Made by a program: the position numbers and the translations under genes. Positions 1 to 11,038 of a stretch of 64,000 bases of DNA are shown piece after piece (the stretch's first letter is position 1; each line of letters begins with the position of its first letter). The notes below the pieces were generated by a model, which ran no database searches, was not told where the DNA came from, and was given only the letters and a program-made list of their open reading frames with translations. Origin of the DNA: Rhizophagus clarus (taxonomy: Eukaryota > Glomeromycota > Glomeromycetes > Glomerales > Glomeraceae); the NCBI GenBank assembly GCA_015698045.1, contig BLAL01000319.1, positions 310,001 through 374,000 of the forward strand, read 5' to 3'.

Positions 1-3000
1 GTAGCACCAAGGAAAATAAAGGTAAAACATACTAAACTTAATTATTAAACGAAAGTTATTTGTAATCATTTAAATATTATTATATTTTATACAAACATTC
101 ATATGCGATTTAAATAATTTAGCTCGTGAGTTAATGGATTATCTTATAATTCTTATAATTTCTTTAATTTAAATAATAATGGTTTTGTTGTTATCTTTTA
201 TAACTTTAATAATTAACAATACTACAGTTGGTAAGGTTCAGTCATTTTATTTTTACCTTATTTATATACTATTAAGATGACTAAATTTTTTGTTAAATAA
301 TAATAATTATATCATAGATGGTAAGCTACAATACTTAATTATACTATATTTATTATATACTATTTACATGTAATTCGAACTAATTATACTCTTTACTTAA
401 ATACAAAATTAGATTGTAAGTGGTATTTAATTTACAGCGTATGCTTTTGTAATAACATTTGTATCCTTTTGACTAATAACATTTGTATCTAATTAATTAA
501 TAAATAATACTACAGGGTGTAAGTTACATGTTATATATTTCTGTGATATATATGATTTAAGCAACTAATTTCTTTATTTAAAAAATTATTTAATAATATA
601 GGGAGTAAGTTATTTATTTAATTCTATTATTACATATTTATATAATATTTACATATAATATAAACTAACTAATTTCTTTATTTAAAAAATTATTTAATAA
701 TATAGGGGGTAAGTTATTTATTTAATTCTATTATTACATATTTATATAATATTTACATATAATTTAAACTAATTAATTTCTTTATTTAAAAAATTATTTA
801 ATAATATAGGGAGTAAGTTATTTATTTAATTCTATTATTACATATTTATATAATATTTACATATAATTTAAACTAACTAATTTCTTTATTTAAAAAATTA
901 TTTAATAATATAGGGAGTAAGTTATTTATTTAATTCTATTATTTACATATTTATATAATATTTACATATAATTTAAACTAACTAATTTCTTTATTTAAAA
1001 AATTATTTAATAATATAGGGAGTAAGTTATTTATTTAATTCTATTATTTACATATTTATATAATATTTACATATAATTTAAACTAACTAATTTCTTTATT
1101 TAAAAAATTATTGGTAATTTATTTTAGTTGGTAAGTCGTATTCTATTATTACATATTTATATAATATTTACATATAATTTAAACTAACTAATTTCTTTAT
1201 TTAAAAAATTATTGGTAATTTATTTTAGTTGGTAAGTCGTATTCTATTATTACATATTTATATAATATTTACATATAATTTAAACTAACTAATTTCTTTA
1301 TTTAAAAAATTATTTGGTAATTTATTTTAGAACGTAAGTTATAAGTTATTTATTTAATTCTATTATTTACATATTTATATAATATTTACATATAATTTAA
1401 ACTAACTAATTTCTTTATTTAAAAAATTATTTAATAATATAGGGAGTAAGTTATTTATTTAATTCTATTATTACATATTTATATAATATTTACATATAAT
1501 TTAAACTAACTAATTTAATTTCTTTGTTTAAAAAATTATTTGGTAATTTATTTTAGAATGTAAGTTATAAGTTATTTATTTAATTCTATTATTTACATAT
1601 TTATATAATATTTACATATAATTTAAACTAACTAATTTCTTTATTTAAAAAATTATTTAAATTATTTAATAACATAGGGAGTAAGTTATTTATTTAATTC
1701 TATTATTACATATTTATATAATGTTTACATATAATTTAAACTAACTGATTTCTTTATTTAAAAAATTATTTAATAATATAGAGAGTAAGTTATTTATTTA
1801 ATTCTATTATTACATATTTATATAATATTTACATATAATTTAAACTAACTAATTTCTATGTTTAAAAAATTATTTAATAATATAGGGAGTAAGTTATTTA
1901 TTTAATTCTATTATTACATATTTATATAATATTTACATATAATTTAAACTAACTAATTTAAAAAAATTATTGGTAATTTATTTTAGTGGGTAAGTCGTAT
2001 TCTATTATTACATATTTATATAATATTTACATATAATTTAAACTAACTAATTTCTTTATTTAAAAAATTATTTGGTAATTTATTTTAGAACGTAAGTTAT
2101 AAGTTATTTATTTAATTCTATTATTTACATATTTATATAATATTTACATATAATTTAAACTAACTAATTTCTTTATTTAAAAAATTATTTGGTAATTTAT
2201 TTTAGTTGGTAAGTCGTATTCTATTATTACATATTTATATAATATTTACATATAATTTAAACTAACTAATTTCTTTATTTAAAAAATTATTTGGTAATTT
2301 ATTTTAGAACGTAAGTTATAAGTAATTTATTTAATTCTATTATTTACATATTTATATAATATTTACATATAATTTAAACTAACTAATTTCTTTATTTAAA
2401 AAATTATTTGGTAATTTATTTTAGTTGGTAAGTCGTATTCTATTATTACATATTTATATAATATTTACACTAACTAATTTCTTTATATAAAAAATTATTT
2501 AATAATATAGGGAGTAAGTTATTTATTTAATTCTATTATTACATATTTATATAATATTTACATATAATTTAAACTAACTAATTTCTTTATTTAAAAAATT
2601 ATTTGGTAATTTATATTAGTTGGTAAGTCGTATTCTATTATTACATATTTTACATATTTATATAATATTTACATATAATTTAAACTAACTAATTTCTTTA
2701 TTAAAAAATTATTTGGTAATTTATTTTAGAACGTAAGTTATAAGTTATTTAATTCTATTATTACATATTTATATAATATTTACATATAATTTAAACTAAC
2801 TAATTTCTTTATTTAAAAAATTATTTAATAATATAGGGAGTAAGTTATTTATTTAATTCTATTATTACATATTTATATAATATTTACATATAATTTAAAC
2901 TAATTAATTTCTTTATTTAATTTATTTAAAAAATTATTTGGTAATTTACTTTAGATCCTTGTAAGTTATTATTTATCATTATATTTTTATAATATTTATT

Positions 3001-3223
3001 TATGGTTTAATTAATCAAATTCAATTTTTATTTAAAATATTATTTGTTGCTTTAGTTGGTAAGTTATAAAATTTAGGCCATATACTTTAAATACATTTAT
3101 GTAAACTAAAATTTATATTTATTAAATTTATTAAATTAAATTTTAGAGTAAGTCATTATATTACTTTTTAATTTCGAATTTTGATGTAAATTTTAATATG
3201 TTTTAATTATTTAAATTATATAG
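1..3223 (+). repeat. Tandem array of intron-like units separated by 3-nt micro-exons, upstream of a kinase
   Basis: About 30 head-to-tail units of 76-118 bases. Each unit starts with a 5' splice site (mostly GTAAGT), carries AACTAACTAATTT (a fungal branch site, CTAAC) and ends in TTTTAG or AATATAG. Between one unit's AG and the next GTAAGT there are three bases: CTC 123-125, TTG 228-230, ATG 318-320, ATT 413-415, GGT 516-518, then mostly GGA (602, 810, 914, 1019, 1443, 1678, 1886, 2511, 2837), TTG (1128, 1229, 2206, 2425, 2620, 3056) and AAC (1331, 2089, 2308, 2730). Exceptions are ATCCTT at 2955-2960 and a single A at 3147. The first intron would be 22-122, so the array may begin outside the window. 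Joining all micro-exons leaves only the frame of the downstream kinase free of stops. The repeat and its splice signals are seen directly; actual splicing is inference. Confidence 0.85.
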
Positions 3224-4492
3224 ATTTGGAAAAAGTGAAAATGCAATTATAGATAAATTTATTGAAGAAAAATATTTGAAATGGATTCCTTATAATCAAT
3301 TTGAAAATGTTGAATATCTTGATAAAGGAGGATTTGGTACTATATACAAGGCCATTTGGTTAAAAAGTGGTAATGAGATAGAAGTGGCTCTTAAATGTCT
3401 TGATAATTTAAATGAAAATAATTTAAACGAAAATTTAGATGAATTTTTAAATGAAGTATAATAATATAATAATATATTATTTATTTTTAATTTTTATTAT
3501 AAATTATTTATACTAATATATCTAATTTCAATTTTTTTTTATAGTGGAATTGTCATGGAAAATGCTTATCATCAGACAGTATTATTTATTTATATGGTTT
3601 TACAAAAAATCCAAATACTTCAAATTATATGGTAATAATGGATTATGCAAGTAGAGGTAATTTAAGAAGGAATTTAACAACAATAGTTGAAAATAATTGG
3701 AATCAAAGATTATTGATGTTATATGAAATTATTTCCGGTCTTAATGAAATACATAATCAAAATCTTGTTCATTGTGATCTTCATGATGGTAATATTTTAA
3801 GTCATGAAAACAACAAAGTTTTTATTAGTGATTTAGGATTATGTCGCCCTGTGAAATCTTTTTTGAAAGAACATGATATTTATGGTGTTATTCCATTTAT
3901 GGCACCTGAAGTTTTAAGAGGAAAACCATATACACAAGCCAGTGATATATATAGTTTTTCCATGATTATGTGGGAATTTACATCTGGAGCTCCACCATTC
4001 AATTATAGAGCACATGATCTTCAACTCAGTTTAAGTATTTGTAAAGATAAACGACCTAAAGTTATTGAAGATACTCCACAATGTTATGTAGATTTAATGA
4101 AAAAATGTTGGAATGAGGATCCACTAAAAAGACCATCTTCATTAGAAGTGAAAAATATTATTAAAAATTGGATTTTCCGTCCTTATAAAGATGAAATCAA
4201 TGAGGAATTAAAAAGCAACATCATGGAATTTATAAATGCGCCAATTGTGCATAATAATCCTACTATTGAAACACATCCACAAGCATATTATACAAGTCGT
4301 CTAATGGATTTTACTAGTAAAAAATTGAATGAAATTCTTGAAAGTGAATGTTTGAATTGTTTAGTTAGTGACACAAAGTTATTGGGTACGTAATACATAC
4401 AAAAAAAGTAATTTAAAAATTACCTTATGAAATTGATTAATTTATTTATTTATTATTTATGTTATTTAGATATTAAAACAAATGAAAATTAG
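3224..4492 (+). CDS. TKL-type protein kinase, three main exons plus putative upstream micro-exons
   Basis: Predicted Ser/Thr or dual-specificity kinase of the tyrosine-kinase-like group. Main exons are 3224-3455, 3545-4385 and 4470-4492, joined in phases that keep one frame and end in TAG. Exon 1 gives the N-lobe: FGKSENAIIDKF, KWIPYNQFENVEYL, glycine loop KGGFGTIYKA and the ATP-anchoring lysine in VALKCL. Exon 2 gives HCDLHDGNIL (catalytic loop; HRD arginine replaced by Cys, so a non-RD kinase), SDLGL in place of DFG, MAPEVLRG, SDIYSFSMIMWE, and ends near CWNEDPLKRPSS plus a short tail. No ATG begins exon 1, so the N-terminus must come from upstream, through the micro-exon array or an exon outside the window. 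A truncated paralogue lies at 61995-63083. The kinase call is secure; substrate and pathway are unknown. Confidence 0.9.
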
Positions 4493-4542
4493 TACTTGTA
4501 AATTACATTTAAAAGAAATTGTTTTTATTTTATTTTTTTTAG

Positions 4543-4776
4543 AATTGTTTAAACACTAAGGTTAGAGTAGTAAAATATTTTACAAATTTTTTAGTTTGTA
4601 ATTTAAATAATTTTTTTTTTTTTAACTTATTCAATATTAAATATATATTTCTTTTTTTTTATTTACCTAAAATTATTTAAACACTAAGATTAGTATAGTA
4701 AAATATTTTACAAGTTTTTTAGTTTGTAATTTAAATAATTCTTTTTTTTATAACTTATCAAATATTCAAATAAATC
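4543..4776. repeat. Tandem duplication of about 128 bp after the kinase
   Basis: Two diverged copies, 4543-4658 and 4671-4776, share TTTAAACACTAAG and TAGTAAAATATTTTACAA and the stretch that follows. No coding content is visible. The rest of 4777-5459 is AT-rich sequence in which I see nothing else. Confidence 0.7.
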
Positions 4777-5459
4777 ATATTATTAAATATTATTTTCTTT
4801 AAAAATTATAATGTTTAATTAAAAAATCTTAATAAGATAATATTACTTGACTAGCAATAAAAAATTAATTAAACATAATCACGTAAACTTGATGCTACTT
4901 TTAATGTTTTAGATTACTTTTTAGAACTGGAATAATTTATAATATTATAATCATATTTTAAATACAAGGATTTAAATTCAGTTGTATCCATAAGTCATTA
5001 ATTTCCAAATATTCAATTTTATAATTTATTTTTGCCTAACTTCTATTTTATTTTTATTTTTATTTTTATTTATGAATGTCGGTTAGAAATCTAACATGAC
5101 GTAAATTTAAGTAAATTATTTACATGAAGAACAAAAATTAGAAAAACATTAAAATACCAAATTGTAAAAAAGGAATAATCTACTCAAACCAGTGAAGCAG
5201 AGAAAAGGTGACATTAATGTAAAAGTATAACATCGAATTAAAACTCTTCACGGTAAAGCTCCAAATGGTTCCAGTTCAACCTGAAACCCGAATCAGATCT
5301 GAACCAAAAATCCAGTTTGATTCTAAATAATTTTAATATGAAGTTTTCAGTTCAGTTAAGGTTCAGTTCAGTTTTTTTTTAATAATCTGAACCAGACTCA
5401 AACTGGAAACTGTTGGAACTGATGAAAAAATTTTATATCAAAAAAAAACTTTTTTTTTA

Positions 5460-5622
5460 ATAATGGTGTAATTAGTCAAAAAATAATCAGCCAAAATGTG
5501 GTCTGGACCCAGCTCAGGTGTAGACTGTTGTGGAATTCCAGGGGATTTACTGTGATTAAACTGGGTTCAGAGTATTGGTAACCAGGAATGCAGTTCCATT
5601 TTTCGGCTAACTACACCATTAT
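5460..5622. mobile_element. Small TIR element (MITE-like), 163 bp
   Basis: The ends are inverted: ATAATGGTGTAATTAG at 5460-5475 faces CTAACTACACCATTAT at 5607-5622, and similarity continues inward to about 25 bp. The interior is less AT-rich than its surroundings and has no ORF. I could not identify a clear target-site duplication, so the superfamily is unknown. Confidence 0.6.
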
Positions 5623-5869
5623 CTTTTTATACTCAATTTTGTTAAAGTTTTTTTAATTCAACTTTAAATAAAAAATGGACAGAATTAGTAAAGAGAAATG
5701 AAACTTACTTTTGTAAAGTAGTTTGTTTCGTTTCTTTTTTTTTTTATTTCTTTCTTTTCCTCCTTTACTAATGTTATATGTTCCTTACTTTAATAAAAAA
5801 ATAATGATTTCTTTTTAGTCATTTATAAATCTTATTTTCTTTGGTCATTTTAAGAAAAAAAACCAATTT

Positions 5870-6540
5870 TTTTAATCATCTTAATAAATAAAAAAGATAA
5901 TTATTTTTAATCGTTTAAATAAATAAAAAAATGATTGTTTTTTTAATCATTTCAATTAGTGTTCTGAATTTTTATGTAAAAAAACGCATTTAATTTAAAT
6001 AAATCACTTAAAAAAGAGTTAAAAATCAGATTACCAATTTTTTTAAAGTGATTAATAAAAAAAAAAATGTCAAAAATATTCTTCAACGTTTTTTTTTAAG
6101 CATTTGATTTAAAAAAAAGCCAAAAAACTTTTCTCTTAAACATTTAATTAAAAAATTCATTTTAGCGTTTTTTTTAAGCATCCAATTTTTTTAAAAAAAA
6201 TATTCAATTTAAAAAAAAGCTTAAAAAATAGTTAATTTAAAAACAAAATGCTTTTTTTTAAGCATTTAATTTAAAAAAAAATAAACGTTTTTTATTAATC
6301 ATCTAATTTAAAAAATAATAAATGCTTTTTTTGAGCTTTTAATTTTAAAAAAAATGCTAAAATGTTTTTTTTTTTAAGCATTTAAACGCTAAATTGCATT
6401 TTTTAAAGCGTTTAATTTAAAAAAAAACACTAAAATATGTTTTTTTAAGCATTTAATTTAAAAAAATGCTAAAATGCGTTTTTTAAAGTGTTTAATTTTA
6501 AAACAAAATGCTTTTTTTTAGCGTTAATTTACAAAATTTA
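5870..6540. repeat. Low-complexity foldback tract (AAGCATTTAATTTAAAA type)
   Basis: A diverged 35-45 bp motif with AAGCATTTAATTT and AAAATGCT arms recurs many times, often as near-palindromes between A and T runs. It is non-coding. Confidence 0.6.
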
Positions 6541-6559
6541 CTAAATATTAGTAGTTTAA

Positions 6560-6995
6560 AATCAATTATTAAGAAAGCAAATGGAATGATCAGAAAGCAA
6601 AACAAATAATTAAGAAGTATTAGGAATGATCAGGAAGCAAAATATAAATCAGGAAATAAAATGAATAATTAGGAAACATCAGAAATGATCAGAAAGTATC
6701 AGGAATGACCAGGGAGCAAAATATAAAATCAGGAAGCAATATGAACTATTGGAAAATGTTGGGAACAGGAAGATTAGGAAGCATTAAAAAGGATCAAGAA
6801 GTATCAGGAATTATCAGGAAGCATAATGAACAATTAGGAAATGTCAGAAATGATCAGAAAGTATTAGGAATGACCAAGAAACAAGATATAAATCAAATGA
6901 AGAATTAGGAAGCATTAGGAACAATCAAGAAGTGTTAGGAATAATCAGGAAGCGTTGGGAATAGTCAAGAAACAAAATATAAAACCAGGAAGTTT
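6560..6995 (+). repeat. Purine-rich minisatellite (AGGAAGCAT...GATCAGGAAG)
   Basis: Irregular tandem copies of units such as AATTAGGAAGCATTAGGAA and GATCAGGAAGCAAAATATAA. A 67-codon open frame at 6705-6908 is only a by-product of the repeat and is not called as a gene. Confidence 0.75.
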
Positions 6996-7487
6996 TATAG
7001 GTGGAAATAGAATCCAGTGGATTCTGAATTCACATAATGTGGATTTTGTTCACTTATGTGGAAATCAGTTTAATTACATAATGATTTTTGTTTACCACAC
7101 AGCCGTGTATAATTGGACATGAAAAATTTTTTTCATGGAAAACCAGGAAGAATATTCTTTCTTTCCTAAAAAAAACTCTTTAATGATTTGACTAATAAAT
7201 ATCTTGAAAAAAAATCTCCTAACAAACGTTATAAAACCTTTATTTCTCATAGTAATTATAATCTCATTATTTCAGTACTTCGTGAGCCTAAAAATATAAA
7301 ACTAGGAACTTCTAAAGACCAAAATTGAATAAAGGATATAATAAATTATTTTTATTAGATGTTAAATTCATTATTTAAAAAATTCCATTATTATATAAAA
7401 ATGATCCGATTTTTACATGAGTGGATAAGAGATCCAAAATCCATATTATGTGGATTTAGAATCCATTGGATTCCATTTCCACCTACA
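6996..7487. mobile_element. Non-autonomous TIR transposon with about 50-bp inverted repeats
   Basis: TAGGTGGAAATAGAATCC near 6997 is mirrored by GGATTCCATTTCCACCTA ending near 7485. The inverted similarity runs inward through the motif CACATAATRTGGATTTTG for about 50 bp. The roughly 490-bp element holds no intact ORF. I found no convincing target-site duplication. Between 7488 and 7834 there are only A-rich tracts and short repeats of the AACCTGAACC type. Confidence 0.7.
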
Positions 7488-7834
7488 ACAAAATAAAAAA
7501 AAATAAAACAAAAAAAAAAGTGGACAAAATTGTTCAGAAATGAAAATAAAAAAAAAAATGGACAAATTATTTAGAATGAAAATTAAAAAAAAAAAGAAAA
7601 AAGAAAAAAGTGCCACACCATTTTTAAATCAGTGTAAACAAAAATGATGCGTAAATTGTAATCATGCGATAGGGATTCCAGGATAACTAACCTGAGCTAG
7701 AAGGATCTATTTTAATTAACCTGAACCAAGGGATTTATTTTAACTAACCTAAACTCGATGGGTTCATGTTAAGTATTCTCTTTATTATTTAAAAACATAT
7801 TATTTCTAAAATCTTTTTAACTAACTTATACAAT

Positions 7835-9482
7835 TTATACAGAATTTAAATTTTCTTTCATTTTAATTATTTCTCTAAATAAAACAATTGATTCATTTAA
7901 AAATTAAATTGATATATTTTTATATTATTTTATTTATTTTTTTTTTTTTTTTTTTTTGAAAAAAAAAAACTTACTTGTAACAATGATTAATATTCTTCCA
8001 TCTACAATAACACTGATTTGGTGAATAATAATAGCCATTGATGGACATCCACTTAGAAGCACTGTGCCATAATTCTACTTTCACATTACCACATCTTGTT
8101 TTTTGAAACTTAATCACCTTATCTCCATTATATGACAAATATAATAATAGAAGCTTGTCTGCCTCATCATTCCAAAGGCATTGTTTTATGTTTCTCAATG
8201 TTTGTGATGTATTTTTAATACTAAAAGTACCAGTTGGCAAAGTCATTGTTTCATTTGTATTCAAATTGATCGATTTAAGATTAGAAAATACTTGTTGCAT
8301 ATCTGGTCTATCATTTGAATTATTTTGCCAGCATTCTAAAAATATTTAAAATCAAAATAATGAGTATTTATAATGTAAATAATTAAATATTAAAAAAATT
8401 ATATATACTTGTATAAATACTAATGTAATCAATTGGTGTGTTAAGAATTGGTACTTCTCTTTTTCCATTTGAAATTTCCAACATTAATTTTGGTTTGTGA
8501 TAAAATTCATAAGATTTAAATGGTTTTTGACTAGATGATATCTCCCATAAAAGTACACCAACACTATACACGTCTGATTTCTTATTTGGTCTATAATGAT
8601 AGCCATTATTGCTGTTATTTGTCTGTACTTGAAAATGTTGTGGATCAATATAAGATACTATTCCAAGAATATCTTTTTGAGTTGACACTTCATCCAATCT
8701 ACGTGAAAGTCCAAAATCTGCTAATTTTATTGTATTCTGACGAACTAATATATTTTCTGAGTTCTATTTTATAAAAGAAAAAAAAAATCAAATTAATATG
8801 TATTTAAAATAAATCAAAGATAACGAAATACACACCAGATCACAATGAATAATATCATTTTGATGAATACATAATACTGCATCAGCGATTTGAATAGCAA
8901 ACCGCAATTTTATATTCCAATCTAATTTATTAAAATTATCTTTTAAATAACTTCCCAACGTACCACTATCTGCACATTCAAGAATGAGTAAATAGTTTGA
9001 ATCCATACTATCATTATCATCTAAATTAATAAATAATTGTTCAATAAATCAGTTTATCAAATAATTTGTTTCCTATTAAAATAAAATTTAACACTCTCAA
9101 TACTCACCTTTTCTTTCGGTAATAGCAAAGAATTTAATAATATTTATATGAAAACTAACTCTATGTAATAATTTTATCTGTGTACATAGAAACAACTTTA
9201 ATTAACAAAACATCAAGAATTGATAATATGTAACATAATTTTATTATATACCTCATTGATAATTTCTTTCATGATAAGACTACTATTTTCAAAAAATTTT
9301 AATGCGACAACAGTATTTGAATTTTTCCAAGTAGCTTGGTATACTTTACCAAACCCTATAACTTTAATATTCTTAAATTCAGTATAATCATAGTAATTAA
9401 TGTAGCTTTTAGTAATTCCATCCTTAAACCATTGAATTTGTTTATCTATATCGTTATTTTTACTATTGAGACTGCTTGACAT
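7835..9482 (-). CDS. Protein kinase fused to a C-terminal Myb/SANT-like DNA-binding domain
   Basis: Six-exon model, complement of 9482-9252, 9177-9108, 9020-8836, 8763-8409, 8335-7975 and 7874-7835. All junctions are GT-AG and in frame, giving about 413 residues. The start ATG is at 9482. The kinase part shows VIGFGKVYQATW (glycine loop shorter than in the paralogue, which has VGKGAFGNVHKT), VALKFF, IIHCDL (HRD to HCD), LADFGLSRR, SDVYSVGVLLWEI and DRPDMQQVF. After about residue 330 the chain has WNDEADKLLLLYL, then W...A, and finally SPNQCYCRWKNINHCYK. This three-tryptophan-like spacing is typical of the trihelix/Myb-SANT fold. The last exon adds a short charged helix. The domain call comes from motif reading; function as a DNA-bound kinase is inference. 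Confidence 0.82.
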
Positions 9483-9714
9483 ATTTCTAAAAGGATATTT
9501 TTGAATTTAAAGAACAAAGAAGTACGCATTACATTATTCAGCCAAATGGATGAATTCATCATGTTTTTATTGTGTTACCTGTCACAACATTGAATGGCTG
9601 TTTCATAATTGTGAGAATAGATCGATATCTAAAAATTTCATGAATATTCCTGATTGACGATTATCCGGGCTGGTTTGGTTTTAGATTCTCTATCAGTGTT
9701 GGGTTTTGGACAAG

Positions 9715-9765
9715 TTTTGGGCAGGGTTTTGGACAATTTTCTTATGTCCAAAACCCTGTCCAAAA
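9715..9765. repeat. Strong hairpin, 21-bp arms with a 9-nt loop
   Basis: The left arm 9715-9735 (GGGCAGGGTTTTGGACA core) pairs with the right arm 9745-9765 (TGTCCAAAACCCTGTCC core), with one mismatch or wobble. It lies in a less AT-rich stretch (about 9650-9900) that carries direct repeats of CCTGGATGCATC. The open frames on both strands here are created by the inverted repeat. Confidence 0.7.
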
Positions 9766-10607
9766 CCTTTAAAGTTAAAAAATGTGTCCAAAACTCATTA
9801 CCGCCCTGGATTATTGACCAACTACCCTGGATGCATCCTGTTTGACCGGTCATAATCCAGTTATTATCCTAGATGCATCAGGTAACTACCCGGGGTTTTT
9901 GATCGATACAAATTCCATGACTGATAGGAAATTCAATCGCTGCGCCTTGAGCTGCGCTGTGAAACAGTTTGACAACACTTTATCCTAAATAAATAAACAT
10001 CATTAAATTTCAACTTGCAGTATATAGATAAAATATGAGTGCTTATTATCTTTTTACTAGAAACCAATCTTATGATAATAATAACATGGTTCAAGATAGA
10101 TTTAAACATATGCGTTTAACTATTAGTCCATTTTTAAAGTTTGATATTTGGATTTTTAATTTTAAATTAACAAGTACTAATATTAAATTTCCGTTTCGCA
10201 TTCAAATATACACAATATGATATATAATGACACCTTTGTGTGACACTTTCTAAAACTATCCTGACCCAGCCCCGCAAAATCCGGATACTTTAGGGTTAAG
10301 ATTCCAGGGAATTAATAATTAAATAATTTATTAGGAGTAGTTTATTAGGAAAATTGGAATAATTATATATTTATAAATTATTTTGGTTGTTTGTAATTAA
10401 CGTCTGCAATGACGTTAAACCAAAAACTTTGGGATATGGATTATTTTTTATAGGTAACGACTAACGATGTTAAAATTGGTGTTCAAGTTTGCATTTATTA
10501 ATTTCATGGCGTAGTTTATTTTTGGAAAGAATTAATTTTATTGGATTATTAATTAATAATTATTATTTTCTCGACATTTTAAAATTTATTTATAAATTTT
10601 CTTTGGC

Positions 10608-11038
10608 AACTGCGGTAGAAACCTGCATTTGACCATATTTTGAGGCCCGGCCCGGCCCGGGGTGAAAATACTGAAACCCGGGCCCGGCCCAGACCCGGAC
10701 TGGTTTTTAATATATATGTATGAAAAAATAAAGAAGAAAGAAAATGGAATTAAAGTTTTATAATAAAAATATAGTGTTTGCATAAAAAAAACAACTCGTA
10801 TATGAACTTAAAATAAAAAATATTGAATTTCAAGTCTGATCCGAAATTAGAAATTTGCGGCAAGATTAATTTCGGCTAGGGAGATTTTGGAATTAAGAAA
10901 ATCCAAAAAAATCTGCCAGCCCGGCCCGGCCCGGGTCTTTTTTTAATTAAAATTTGCCGGCCCGGACCCGGTCCGGCACCCGGGTCCGGGCCGGGATGTT
11001 CCGGGTCCGGGCTCAGTTTGCAGGTCTCTAAACTGCGG
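10608..11038. mobile_element. hAT-type MITE with perfect 8-bp target duplication and GGCCCGG-rich ends
   Basis: The element at 10616-11030 begins TAGAAACCTGCA and ends TGCAGGTCTCTA, which are inverted repeats with one mismatch. It is flanked on both sides by AACTGCGG (10608-10615 and 11031-11038). An 8-bp duplication with TAGAGACCTGCA-type TIRs is characteristic of hAT elements. Sub-terminal GGCCCGGCCCGG tracts stand out sharply against the AT-rich host. There is no ORF of note inside. Confidence 0.9.

Noticed and set aside
530-2960. Plain satellite DNA or CRISPR-like array
   Set aside because: A plain satellite would not need GT-AG borders, a branch site and 3-base spacing in every unit. 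There are no unique spacers, so it is not CRISPR.
6705-6908. 67-codon open frame
   Set aside because: It is a purine-rich minisatellite read in one frame, with no start context or homologous features.
8155-8774. Plus-strand open frames at 8155-8349 and 8535-8774
   Set aside because: They are antisense shadows of the spliced minus-strand kinase.
9638-9853. Overlapping open frames on both strands
   Set aside because: They are produced by the 21-bp-arm hairpin and its direct repeats.
10586-10783. Minus-strand frame with PGPG-rich peptide
   Set aside because: It reads the GGCCCGG tract at the end of the hAT MITE.
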